Below, in pieces: positions 1 to 8,105 of a DNA stretch of 64,000 bases. The stretch is taken from the NCBI GenBank assembly GCA_028697145.1, contig JAQVFR010000006.1, positions 26,737-90,736 of the forward strand, in the 5' to 3' direction. The notes under the pieces are model-generated. The model worked only from the letters and a program-made list of their open reading frames with translations, ran no database searches and had not been told where the DNA came from. The DNA comes from Actinomycetota bacterium (GTDB lineage Bacteria; Actinomycetota; Geothermincolia; Geothermincolales; RBG-13-55-18). Within the stretch, counting starts at the first letter, position 1. Every line of letters begins with the position of its first letter. A program made the translations under genes and the position numbers.

Positions 1-2310
1 CTCGAAATACCCGTCCTCGCCGGTCACCGCCGAGGCGATGAGGTCGCCGGGCGGGCTGCCCTCGTAGAGGTTGATGGTTATGCCCGCGATGAATTCCGCC
101 TCTTCCTCGTCCCAGACCCCGTCGTAGTCGGCGTCGAGCCACTTCTTCCCGGAGATGGACCCGTAAGGGGCCTCGGAGAAATAGACCTTTACGGTCACTC
201 CGCAGACCACGTCCACTTCCACGGTTACGGGGCTGAGGGGATAGTAATCGGGGACCGTGGACTCATCCACGCTCACCGTGTATTTACCGGGCAGTAGATG
301 GCCGAAGTAGAAGTACCCGTCGGCGTCCGTCACCGTGACCTGGGGCGCTCCGATATCGGGATCGGGGTCGAGCATGATGGTCACTCCGGCGAGCCCCTCG
401 TCATCTCCGTCCATGATGCCGTTCTCGTCCTTGTCCCAGTACTTCCAGCCCTCGATGGCCCCGTAGCGCGCGTTGAGGAAATCGAGGTCCTCCACGTCCG
501 CGTCAGTGAGCACCACCGGGTCGTAAACCCCGCCGTCGGGGCTGACGATATACCAGTCCTCGAGCATCCCGGCGGTGAGCGCCTCCCGCACCTTGTAGGT
601 GCCGGGCTTGAGGCCGGTGAACTCGTAATAGCCGCCCGCGCCGGTGAGCGTCGAGGCCACGTACTCGTACTCGCCGCTGACCTCGTTCCAGATGAACAGT
701 TGTACCTCCACGCCGGGCACGCCCGGGTCCTCCGCGCCGATCTCGCCGTCGCAGTCGGCGTCCTCGAACTTATGTCCGCTGATGGAGAGGTCGCGCGCGT
801 TGAGGAAGTCCTTGCCGTCCACGTCACCGGTGCCGACCGGCACGTCTACGTAGATCCCGCCCTCGGGGTAGGTGCATCTCCAGCCGGCCTGGAGCACTTC
901 CTTGACGGTGTACAGGCCTTCGGGAAGGCCATCGAAGCTGTACTCTCCCGCGGCGTTGGTCGTGGTGGTGGCGATGAGGGCTCCTTGGTCGTCGTACAGC
1001 TCTATCGTCCATCCCTCGAGGGGCACGTCGGTGCCGGCGTCGTATACGCCGTTGCTGTTCACGTCCTCATACTTGTGCCCGCGCAGGTGCGAGTTCGGCG
1101 AGAGGAGGAAATATACGCACTGCCACCAGCAAGGCCAGGGGCAGTTGTGGAGGACGACGTCGACCTCGGTCGGCGATTTGGCCGTATATCCCGCCGGCGT
1201 CTCCATCACCACCCTGTACCTGGCCTCGGTGTCGCTGCCGCCGTAGGCGCGCGGCAGGCCTTCCCAGATGACGTGTCCGCCGGGGTAATAAACGGGGAGG
1301 GTGATGATGAGCACCTGGAAGCCCCACCCCGGTCCGGTGATCATGGAAGGCGGCGAGACGGGGGTCAGGTCGTCGTTCTCCTCGATGTGGTAGAGCCTGA
1401 TGGTCACCCCGTCGAGCAGTGGGTCGTCCCACGTGAATTCCCCGTCGCAGTCCTCGTCCACCCTCACCAGGGCCTCTATGACGCCGTCATCGCACACCCT
1501 GTCCTTGTCCTTGTTGAAGAAGTCGACGCCGGTGACGTCCTGCCCCTCCGCGACCGTCACGTCGACGCTGGCGGGGGAGGTCGCCTCCGTGCCCGCGGGG
1601 ACGATCTCCTTGACGGTGTAATCCCCCGGCTCGAGGTCGCCGAAGGAATAGCTGCCGTCCGCGGCGGTGGTCGCGGTGGCGGCGATGACGCCGCCGGACC
1701 ACAGCTCGATGGTGACCCCGCCCAGCGGGAGGTCGCCTTCGCTGTACGCCCCGCTGCCGTCCACGTCGTCGTACTTGTGCCCGCTGATGGAGCCCTTGAG
1801 CGGCTCGTCAGGAGCGTTACCGAAATAAACGGTGACCTTCTCGTTCCAGCTTATATCCAAGGTGTAGGAGGTCGGGGTGGTGGCGTAGTAACCGTCGGGG
1901 ACGGTCTCGCTCACGGTGTATGTGCCGCCGGAGAGATCGTCGTAACAGACCTTGCCGTCGCTTCCCGTCTGCTTGGGATTCGCGCCGTTGAGCGTTATGG
2001 TCACTCCGGACAGACCCTGCTCTTCGGCGTCCATGACGCCGTTCTCGTTCCCGTCGAGGAACTTGATCACGCAGATCCTGCCCTCGGCGCACAATACGCC
2101 CGCCTGCGGCGGGGTCCCCCCGGAGCCATCCTCGACCGGTGCTTCCCCTTTGACCTCGACGTCCTGCAAGCCTTCCGCCATCAAGGTCTCCTGCGCCGCA
2201 TCGGGCGCGCCGCCGTTCCCCGCCGTGGCGGACACGACGCCTCCCAGCAGCGACAACAGCACGAGAGCCGTGACGGAGACGAAGGCCAACCACCTGGTCG
2301 TCTTGCTCAT
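1..2310 (-). CDS. SdrD B-like repeat surface protein (C-terminus cut by window edge)
   Basis: Secreted adhesin-like protein, at least 770 residues, running off the window before its C-terminus, so a sortase motif or anchor cannot be judged. The N-terminus has a signal peptide (basic MSKTTR, then a hydrophobic stretch to about residue 30). Seven SdrD B-like/prealbumin-like repeats follow, each with a K.(W/Y/F).D.(D/N).(D/N)G calcium-loop-type motif, then G(V/I)T(I/V).L, then a GxYxFxxLxxGxYTVxE half. Examples are GHKYDDVDGSG and GWKYWDKDENG. Such repeats are known as rigid calcium-binding stalks in Gram-positive surface proteins. The start ATG has a GGAGGTGA ribosome site 5 nt upstream. The role in surface display next to the exopolysaccharide genes is inferred. 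Confidence 0.85.
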   Translation of the reverse strand, partial: MSKTTRWLAFVSVTALVLLSLLGGVVSATAGNGGAPDAAQETLMAEGLQDVEVKGEAPVEDGSGGTPPQAGVLCAEGRICVIKFLDGNENGVMDAEEQGLSGVTITLNGANPKQTGSDGKVCYDDLSGGTYTVSETVPDGYYATTPTSYTLDISWNEKVTVYFGNAPDEPLKGSISGHKYDDVDGSGAYSEGDLPLGGVTIELWSGGVIAATATTAADGSYSFGDLEPGDYTVKEIVPAGTEATSPASVDVTVAEGQDVTGVDFFNKDKDRVCDDGVIEALVRVDEDCDGEFTWDDPLLDGVTIRLYHIEENDDLTPVSPPSMITGPGWGFQVLIITLPVYYPGGHVIWEGLPRAYGGSDTEARYRVVMETPAGYTAKSPTEVDVVLHNCPWPCWWQCVYFLLSPNSHLRGHKYEDVNSNGVYDAGTDVPLEGWTIELYDDQGALIATTTTNAAGEYSFDGLPEGLYTVKEVLQAGWRCTYPEGGIYVDVPVGTGDVDGKDFLNARDLSISGHKFEDADCDGEIGAEDPGVPGVEVQLFIWNEVSGEYEYVASTLTGAGGYYEFTGLKPGTYKVREALTAGMLEDWYIVSPDGGVYDPVVLTDADVEDLDFLNARYGAIEGWKYWDKDENGIMDGDDEGLAGVTIMLDPDPDIGAPQVTVTDADGYFYFGHLLPGKYTVSVDESTVPDYYPLSPVTVEVDVVCGVTVKVYFSEAPYGSISGKKWLDADYDGVWDEEEAEFIAGITINLYEGSPPGDLIASAVTGEDGYFE

Positions 2311-2553
2311 TACGTCACCTCCGCTGAGTTGCTTCTCCTCAAAGGCGGGACGCGCTTTCGCTTCCTCGGCACAAGGCGAGCAAGCGAACGAGGAGTGTCT
2401 CAGGGTTGTCTCAGGAGAAGATCTTGCGGCCAAACCAGGCATCTACGCCGAGTGAGTCCTGGCCACGACCCGTTAGTCCACCCCGGATCCAGCCCTCCTA
2501 CCCCTTCTTGCGTCCTCCTTTTGCGTCCGATTTTGTCTGCCGTTCCTTGTATG

Positions 2554-2582
2554 AAAAAACCCGACCGTTTAAAACGATCGGG
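2554..2582 (-). terminator. Intrinsic terminator inside the leader of the surface-protein gene
   Basis: Read on the minus strand, a GC stem (CCCGATCGTTT paired with AAACGGTCGGG, one mismatch) is followed directly by TTTTTT. It lies about 100-125 nt downstream of a good minus-strand promoter and about 240 nt before the start codon of the SdrD-like gene. It therefore ends either a small RNA or an attenuated leader. Confidence 0.75.
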
Positions 2583-2584
2583 CC

Positions 2585-2678
2585 GGTTTCACCACTAGCT
2601 CCCCGCAGCTGAGGTAACCACACTGCACACTGCGGATCGTCGCTTCCCTATCGTGAGCTACATATCGCTGTCTATGGT
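2585..2678 (-). ncRNA. Candidate structured leader or small RNA upstream of the surface-protein gene
   Basis: This is the transcribed stretch between the predicted start (about 2678) and the terminator. Next to the terminator an imperfect hairpin is visible: GGTT/AACC and ACC/GGT outer pairs enclosing AGCT/AGCT with a GCGGGG loop (2585-2619). I compared it by memory with the c-di-GMP, SAM, TPP, cobalamin, ZTP, fluoride and yybP classes and it matches none. The layout is that of a riboswitch/attenuator or a stand-alone sRNA of roughly 120 nt. Confidence 0.35.
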
Positions 2679-2684
2679 TTCATT

Positions 2685-2712
2685 ATTATATGCGAAAAAC
2701 ACCCAAATGCAA
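2685..2712 (-). promoter_or_regulatory. Sigma-70-type promoter of the surface-protein leader
   Basis: On the minus strand TTGCAT (-35) is separated by 16 nt from a perfect TATAAT (-10). It lies in the 517-nt gap between the O-antigen-ligase-like gene and the SdrD-like gene. The remainder of that gap (2311-2553) shows only the ribosome site and no open frame of its own. Confidence 0.65.
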
Positions 2713-2827
2713 ACCCTTTCTGAACAAACGGTTGAAACACGTTCGCGTCTTTTCCCCGCCGGGGTAGCGAGCCGCACGAGCATTCCCGTCATGCTCCTTG
2801 CTTCGCGCTCCGCGTGGCCGGAACGCG

Positions 2828-4378
2828 TCACGTCAGGTGGAGGGAATAACGCCGTGCGGGCGCCGGCTCCCCCTCCCGGTAGATGTTGTACAGGCTGCCC
2901 CCCATGCCCACGAAGAACCAGAAGAGGGTGTGCATGGGTATGGCGAAAAGCAGCCACGCACCGAACATGTTGGCTATCACGTATCCCACCATGCCGAGGA
3001 TGAACGCCTCGCTCAGGAAATACAGGAAGGGGTCCCCCGGCGAGTTGTTGCGCACGTGCAGGAGCAATGCCCAGTACATGATGAAGACCAGCAGGAAGGC
3101 GATGAGGCCCACGAGGCCGTGGGAGACGAGGTAGGTGAGGAAGGCGTTCTCCACCGCCGCCCATGTCGCCCGCAGGTTGTTCTCCACGATCCTCTGGCCC
3201 TCCATCCCCATGCCCAGGCCGAAGACGGGATGAGACAGGAAGAAGTCGAACGCGAGCTGATACATGTATATCCGCCCCTCCGCGGCTTCCGTGGCGCTGA
3301 GGCTGCTGAAGCGCTTCTTCACGAATTCGGGCGGGGATAGAATGAAGAAGATGAGCACCAGCACGAGGAACACGGTCCCGGCCGCCAGCCATACCCGCTT
3401 GTCCTTGAGGCCGAAGATGCTGTAGATGATGGCTATGCACCCGGCGGCCACCCAGGCGGCGCGGGAGCCGGTGAAGAAAAGGGCCCCCAGGTTTATGCCC
3501 AGGGCTATCAGGAGTATCCACCACGCCCGTTTGCGGCCGGCGCGCCACGCCATGCTGAGCAGGCTGACCAGGAAGGGCAACACGAAGACGAGGTACCCAC
3601 CGAGGATGTTGGGGTGCAGGAAGGTGGAGTTGATGCGGTATGCCTGGGTCGCGCCTCCCCCCGCGACGTAGTTGACGTCGTCCGGGTAGCCTATCTTCTT
3701 GAGCACGTGCTCCGCGATCCACTCCGTCCTGGACTGCCCTATGGCGAACTGCACCAGGCCGAAAAGGGCCACCAGCGTGGCGCATACGAGCATGAGGATG
3801 ACCAGGTTGCGGAACAGGTAACGTGTCTTCACTATGTTGATCACCAGGAAGAATATGTACACGAAGAAGGTGGTGCGGACGAAACGGAAGGCGAGCACCA
3901 GGGGCTTGGCCCCGTTTATGAGTCCGACGAAGCCGGCGAGGATCGAGGTGAGCATGTAGAGGATTATGGCGAAGATGACCGGGCTGGAGGTCTTCCACTC
4001 CGCTTCCTTGAGGAAGCACTTGAGGATCCAGGCCACCAGGGTCATGGTGATGACGATCTCGTGCACGTTGAAGTGGAGGCCTCGGGTCTCCCCCATGACC
4101 ATCACCTGCATGCCCAGGTTCCAGGTGGGGCCGGCCTGGGGGATGGTCAGGTTGAGGAGGAGGAAAAGTCCCAGCCCGAGCCAGAGATAGCGGTAGATGA
4201 GGAAGAAGAGCGCGATGCCGGCGAAGGCGATGGCGACGTAGAGGAAGGGCAGGCGCGTGGAAGCCAGGCCGATGATGGTCCCCAGGACCACTATGGTGGC
4301 CAGCAGGACATCAAGCCTGGAGAGGGGCCACGAACGAGGTTTATACCTCTCCTTCAGGGATACCTTTAACTCCGACAC
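2828..4378 (-). CDS. O-antigen ligase / Wzy-type polysaccharide polymerase
   Basis: Multi-pass membrane protein of 516 residues with about 11-12 hydrophobic segments. It has a long extracytoplasmic region before the last helices and the R..(I/L)....P..G.G segment (around residue 380, HPVFGLGMG), which is typical of the Wzy_C/O-antigen-ligase family (PF04932). The family polymerises or ligates lipid-linked glycan repeat units at the outer face of the membrane. It is last in the minus-strand run, overlapping the preceding glycosyltransferase by 13 nt, so translation is probably coupled. In a Gram-positive-type context polymerase is more likely than LPS ligase. Which sugar repeat it handles cannot be told. 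Confidence 0.8.
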   Translation of the reverse strand: MSELKVSLKERYKPRSWPLSRLDVLLATIVVLGTIIGLASTRLPFLYVAIAFAGIALFFLIYRYLWLGLGLFLLLNLTIPQAGPTWNLGMQVMVMGETRGLHFNVHEIVITMTLVAWILKCFLKEAEWKTSSPVIFAIILYMLTSILAGFVGLINGAKPLVLAFRFVRTTFFVYIFFLVINIVKTRYLFRNLVILMLVCATLVALFGLVQFAIGQSRTEWIAEHVLKKIGYPDDVNYVAGGGATQAYRINSTFLHPNILGGYLVFVLPFLVSLLSMAWRAGRKRAWWILLIALGINLGALFFTGSRAAWVAAGCIAIIYSIFGLKDKRVWLAAGTVFLVLVLIFFILSPPEFVKKRFSSLSATEAAEGRIYMYQLAFDFFLSHPVFGLGMGMEGQRIVENNLRATWAAVENAFLTYLVSHGLVGLIAFLLVFIMYWALLLHVRNNSPGDPFLYFLSEAFILGMVGYVIANMFGAWLLFAIPMHTLFWFFVGMGGSLYNIYREGEPAPARRYSLHLT

Positions 4379-5532
4379 CTCCCCCCACTGACCATATCAT
4401 AGAGGCCGATGATCGTCGCTGCCGACTTTTCCCAGGTGAACCCGGAGGCCCTGCGCAACCCCTTCTCCCTCAGCTCCTCGACCTCCCGCCCGCCTTCCCA
4501 CATGGTCTCCATCCCCCGCGCTATCTCCCCGGGATCCAGGGGGTCCACCAGAAGGCCGGCGTCTCCCACCACCTCGGGGATGGAGGAGACCCGCGAGGCA
4601 AGGACGGGGGAGCCGCAGGCCATGGCCTCGAGCAGGGGGAGGCCAAAGCCCTCGTAGAGGGAGAGGCAGAGGAAACAGGCGGCGCCGGAGTAGAGCGCCG
4701 GCAGGTCCCCTTCCTCCACGAACCCGGGGAGGGACACCATGTCCTCCATGCCCAGCTCCTCCAGTTCGTCCCCGACGTAACCCTCGAAGCCCTGAAAATC
4801 CCCGGCCAGGACAAGGCGCGGGCCGTCGCCGGCTGCCCTCGCGAAACGCTTGAACGCGAGCAGCATGTTGCGCAGGTTCTTCCTGGGATCGAAGCCCCCC
4901 AGGTAGAGGAAATAAGGCCCCTCTATGCCGTACCTCTCCAGCGCCGCCGCCTTCACGCTCCCGTCCTCCACCGGGGCGTAATCGGGGGTGACGCCCTCGT
5001 GGACCACCGCGATGCGTTGCGGCGGGATGCCCCAGATGCGCTGCACGTCCCTGGCGGTGTTCTCCGAGACCGCAATCACCATGTCGGCCCCTCGGGCGGC
5101 GCGGCGGTGGGCCCACATCCACAGCCATGCGGTGGGGCCCAGGTAGGGACCGCGCAGCACGAGCAGGATGAGATCGTGGACGGTGATCAGGCTGGGGCAG
5201 CGCAGAAAGGGGACCATGTTATGGTCGATGCCGTGGAAGATATCCACTCCCGCTTTCTCTATCTCCCGCGCGTACGTCAGGTGTTCGCCCGGGAAGGCCA
5301 GGAGGGGCGGGCCCTTGACGCGGGGGATCTCATGCCATTCCAGCCCGTCCATGGCGTCGCGGGCGATGAGGTCCTCCCCGGGCGGCCCGCCGTAACCGAA
5401 GAGGACGAAATGGATGTCATCACCTGCCCGCGCCAGGCCCTCCACGAGGCGGGCGGTGTAACGGCCGATACCGCGCAGGCGGTTGACGTTGCCTAGGGCA
5501 CGTCCGTCCAGTCCTACCCTCAAGCCCTTCAA
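4366..5532 (-). CDS. GT4 family glycosyltransferase
   Basis: Retaining glycosyltransferase of 388 residues with GT-B fold. The N-terminus VGLDGRALGN..RGIGRY is the usual glycine-rich donor/acceptor loop. The C-terminal half carries FLYLGGFDPRKN (around residue 205) and the EGFGLPLLEAMACGSPV nucleotide-sugar signature (around residue 300). The chosen start is TTG, because it overlaps the methyltransferase stop as TTGA and the conserved N-terminus begins six codons later. The frame stays open far upstream only as antisense-free read-through of the neighbour. It presumably adds one sugar to the exopolysaccharide repeat; donor unknown. Confidence 0.82.
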   Translation of the reverse strand: MKGLRVGLDGRALGNVNRLRGIGRYTARLVEGLARAGDDIHFVLFGYGGPPGEDLIARDAMDGLEWHEIPRVKGPPLLAFPGEHLTYAREIEKAGVDIFHGIDHNMVPFLRCPSLITVHDLILLVLRGPYLGPTAWLWMWAHRRAARGADMVIAVSENTARDVQRIWGIPPQRIAVVHEGVTPDYAPVEDGSVKAAALERYGIEGPYFLYLGGFDPRKNLRNMLLAFKRFARAAGDGPRLVLAGDFQGFEGYVGDELEELGMEDMVSLPGFVEEGDLPALYSGAACFLCLSLYEGFGLPLLEAMACGSPVLASRVSSIPEVVGDAGLLVDPLDPGEIARGMETMWEGGREVEELREKGLRRASGFTWEKSAATIIGLYDMVSGGRCRS

Positions 5533-6962
5533 GCCGCCCCGCCCCCCATTGTCTTCCGGGCGGCCACGAACAGCAGCCGTCCCCTCCGCCCGAGAAAAGG
5601 CAGGCGCTCCAGCCACGGGAGGAAGGAGAGCTCCCCCCTGTAGAGGGCGGGCAGCCTCAGGTGCGGCAGCATCGTCGAGGTGTGAAAGACCTCGAGCCCC
5701 GCTTCCCTCACCGCTTCTCCCATGGCGCGCGGCGAGAACCTGTTGACCGGCCTGGGACCCGGCCTCGGCTCCCACCCCCTGAAGAGGGCGTTGGCGGTGA
5801 CCAGGGCCACGACCCCCCCTTGCTTCAGGACCCTGCCCCATTCCGAGAGCGCCTCCCCGGGGTCCTCCAGGCCTTCCAGGGTGAACTGAGCGATCACGGT
5901 GTCGAAGTGGCCCGCGGGGAAGGGGAGGCGGCACGGGTCTCCGGCCACCCAGCGGTATCCGCTGCCGCGCCCGGGCGACGCCGGGCCTTCCCGCGCAGGT
6001 CCCTCTCCGGGCTCCAGCCATATGACCTCCAGGCCGACCTGGCCGGCGAGACGGCCGGCCAGCATCCCCTCGCATTCTCCCACCAGCAGGACCCTGCTTC
6101 CCCGGCGGGGCCTGGTCAGGCGCAGCAGGCGGTCCACCCGCAACTGCGCCTCCCTTCCCCCCTCCCGGGGCCACGCCTCGGCCATGAGGCTGAGGCAGAA
6201 GAAGTAACCGGCAGGGCGGGCGAAGAGGACCCTCATCGCCGCCCGCTCCCACGGGTTGGGATCGATTCCCGTGAAGAAGCTGCGCGGGATCACTCGCGCC
6301 CGGTAACCCGCCTCCCTCAGTCCCCGGTAGAGGGAGAGGGGGCTCTGTTCGTTGACGTGCAGGTAGGCGTCGGACTCGTGGCGCAGGTCTTGCGGAAACT
6401 CGCGGCGCAGGACCAGTCGGGCCAGCGTGCGCACCGGAGGATACCCGTACCTGTAGAACCAGGTGTTGGGCCCGGTGTGGACGATGAGCATCCCGCCCGG
6501 CCGCAGCACCCTCCTGATCTCCCCCAGGGCGTGCTCGATCTCGTGGGGATGGAGGTGTTCGTAGACGTCCACCATGAAGACCACGTCGAAGGAACCCGCG
6601 GGGAAGGGCAGGCCCTTGGCGTCGACCTGCCTGAACTCCACCCTTGCGGCGACGTCCCCGTAGAGCGCCTCGAGGCGCTGGCGGGAGATCTCGATGGCCG
6701 CCTCGGAGTAGTCGATCCCCACGGCGTGGGCCCCCTTCCTGGCCGCCTCGCACACAAGCTCGCCGCGCCCGCATCCTATATCCAGGACCCAGCGTCCGTC
6801 CAGGTCGCCGGCCTTTTCCAGGGCCTCCCTTATGCGCTCGGGGAGTTCCTCGGCATCCTTGAGGAAGATCTCGTAGCCCTCACAGTCGCTGGTGTAATAC
6901 TCGCGTGTATACAGTTCCGGCGAGACCGGGTCTGGTCCCCCCTGGTTTTCTCTATCTGGCAT
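5529..6962 (-). CDS. Tandem SAM-dependent methyltransferase
   Basis: Protein of 477 residues with two class I methyltransferase domains. The first, at about residues 55-165, is canonical: motif I VLDIGCGRGE, a D at the end of beta-2 (VGIDYS) and a VDVYEHLHP motif. The second, around residues 298-410, is weaker: motif I reads VLLVGECEG and the post-motif region QFTLEGLEDP.EAL resembles UbiE-type enzymes. Loss of the G.G.G pattern suggests that the second copy is a non-catalytic or divergent domain. The start ATG has GAGGTGAGG 5 nt upstream. Likely methylates a sugar or lipid-linked glycan in the exopolysaccharide pathway (inference from neighbours). Confidence 0.8.
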   Translation of the reverse strand: MPDRENQGGPDPVSPELYTREYYTSDCEGYEIFLKDAEELPERIREALEKAGDLDGRWVLDIGCGRGELVCEAARKGAHAVGIDYSEAAIEISRQRLEALYGDVAARVEFRQVDAKGLPFPAGSFDVVFMVDVYEHLHPHEIEHALGEIRRVLRPGGMLIVHTGPNTWFYRYGYPPVRTLARLVLRREFPQDLRHESDAYLHVNEQSPLSLYRGLREAGYRARVIPRSFFTGIDPNPWERAAMRVLFARPAGYFFCLSLMAEAWPREGGREAQLRVDRLLRLTRPRRGSRVLLVGECEGMLAGRLAGQVGLEVIWLEPGEGPAREGPASPGRGSGYRWVAGDPCRLPFPAGHFDTVIAQFTLEGLEDPGEALSEWGRVLKQGGVVALVTANALFRGWEPRPGPRPVNRFSPRAMGEAVREAGLEVFHTSTMLPHLRLPALYRGELSFLPWLERLPFLGRRGRLLFVAARKTMGGGAA

Positions 6963-7018
6963 CTGCCTCACCTCGAGAGCAATAGAGCGGGACTCGCGGC
7001 ATCGTGCGATGTCGCCGG

Positions 7019-8071
7019 CTACACATTCTTCTCGAACCAGGCGAACATGAGTTCCCATACCTCCAGGCGCCCCGCGGGATCTACGACGCAATGGGCTTCG
7101 TCCGGGTAGAGCTTGATCTCCACCGTCTTTCCGGCCGCGCTGAGCGCGTCGTACAGGCGCCGGGCCTGGCCCACGGGACAGATGGGGTCCTTCTCACCGT
7201 GGATGAGCAGGGTGGCGGCCTGCAGCGAGTCGGTGTAGTTCAGGGCGGAGCGGACCTCGTATTCCCGGGGGACTTCGTCCGGCGTGCCCCCGACCATGGA
7301 GAGAAGGTCGTTGAGGATCGTCTTCACCGTCGGGTCGCTCGAGGCCACGGCGTTGTTGTAGAGGTCGACGGCGTCGTAGAAACCGGCCTCGGCCACGACC
7401 GCCTTGATGCGCGCATCGCGCTCGGCCGCGAGCACGGAGATGGCGGCGCCATGGCTCTGGCCGTAGAGGCCTATGCGCTCACCCTCGATCAGGTCCCGGG
7501 ACTCCAGGTAGTCGATGGCGGCGATGACGTCGTCCACCTCCCCCTTGGCCCCCTCGTGGCTGCCCTGGGACATGCCGCTTCCCCGGTAATCGGGGTTGAA
7601 CACCAGGTACCCCTGGTCCCTGATCATGAGGGCGACGTCGCTGAAATCGCCGGCCGTCCCGAAGCCGGGATGGTTGACGATGATGGTGGGCCAGGGAGGG
7701 CTTCCCTCGGCGGGACGGAAGAGCAGGCCCGAGACGGTCAGGCCGCCGGAGCTCTGGTAATAGACCCGCTCCGCCACCTTCTCCATGTTGAGCATGGCGT
7801 CGTATGTCTCGTCTATGAGTTCGTCCGCCCGCGCGAAATCGTTCTGGTTGTAGGCGTCGAGGGCCTGCATCCATTTCGCCCGGGCCTCGCGGACGTCATA
7901 CCCCTCGCCCGCTTTCTGGTTCAGCTCGTTGGCGCAGGCCAGCCCGCGCACCGTCACCGTTGCCTGATCGATCACCCGGGTCAGCGCGCAACTGCACCCG
8001 CCCGTCAAGAGACCGGCGAGGAGCACGGCCAGCACCGCGACGGCCACCTTGCACTTGAGTCCAGACGCCAT
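7019..8071 (-). CDS. Lipoprotein alpha/beta hydrolase (dienelactone-hydrolase/prolyl-oligopeptidase type)
   Basis: Exported hydrolase of 350 residues. The signal peptide ends in lipobox LTGGC, so it is expected to be lipid-anchored outside the membrane. The alpha/beta-hydrolase core has nucleophile elbow GQSHG (S near residue 203), acid HGEKDP (near 295) and histidine DEAHC (near 327), a complete triad in the right order. NHPG early in the core forms the oxyanion strand. An extra N-terminal helical region (residues 35-105) precedes the core. Located between the flippase and the methyltransferase of the polysaccharide run, it may deacylate or trim the exported glycan, but the substrate cannot be read from sequence. 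Confidence 0.8.
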   Translation of the reverse strand: MASGLKCKVAVAVLAVLLAGLLTGGCSCALTRVIDQATVTVRGLACANELNQKAGEGYDVREARAKWMQALDAYNQNDFARADELIDETYDAMLNMEKVAERVYYQSSGGLTVSGLLFRPAEGSPPWPTIIVNHPGFGTAGDFSDVALMIRDQGYLVFNPDYRGSGMSQGSHEGAKGEVDDVIAAIDYLESRDLIEGERIGLYGQSHGAAISVLAAERDARIKAVVAEAGFYDAVDLYNNAVASSDPTVKTILNDLLSMVGGTPDEVPREYEVRSALNYTDSLQAATLLIHGEKDPICPVGQARRLYDALSAAGKTVEIKLYPDEAHCVVDPAGRLEVWELMFAWFEKNV

Positions 8072-8105
8072 CCCTTACCTCACATTCGGATCGCGATGCC
8101 CATGA

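Noticed and set aside
298..2598. Long plus-strand open frame over the SdrD-like gene
   Set aside because: The minus-strand frame shows clear signal peptide and seven domain repeats; the plus frame is a compositional shadow without a ribosome site.
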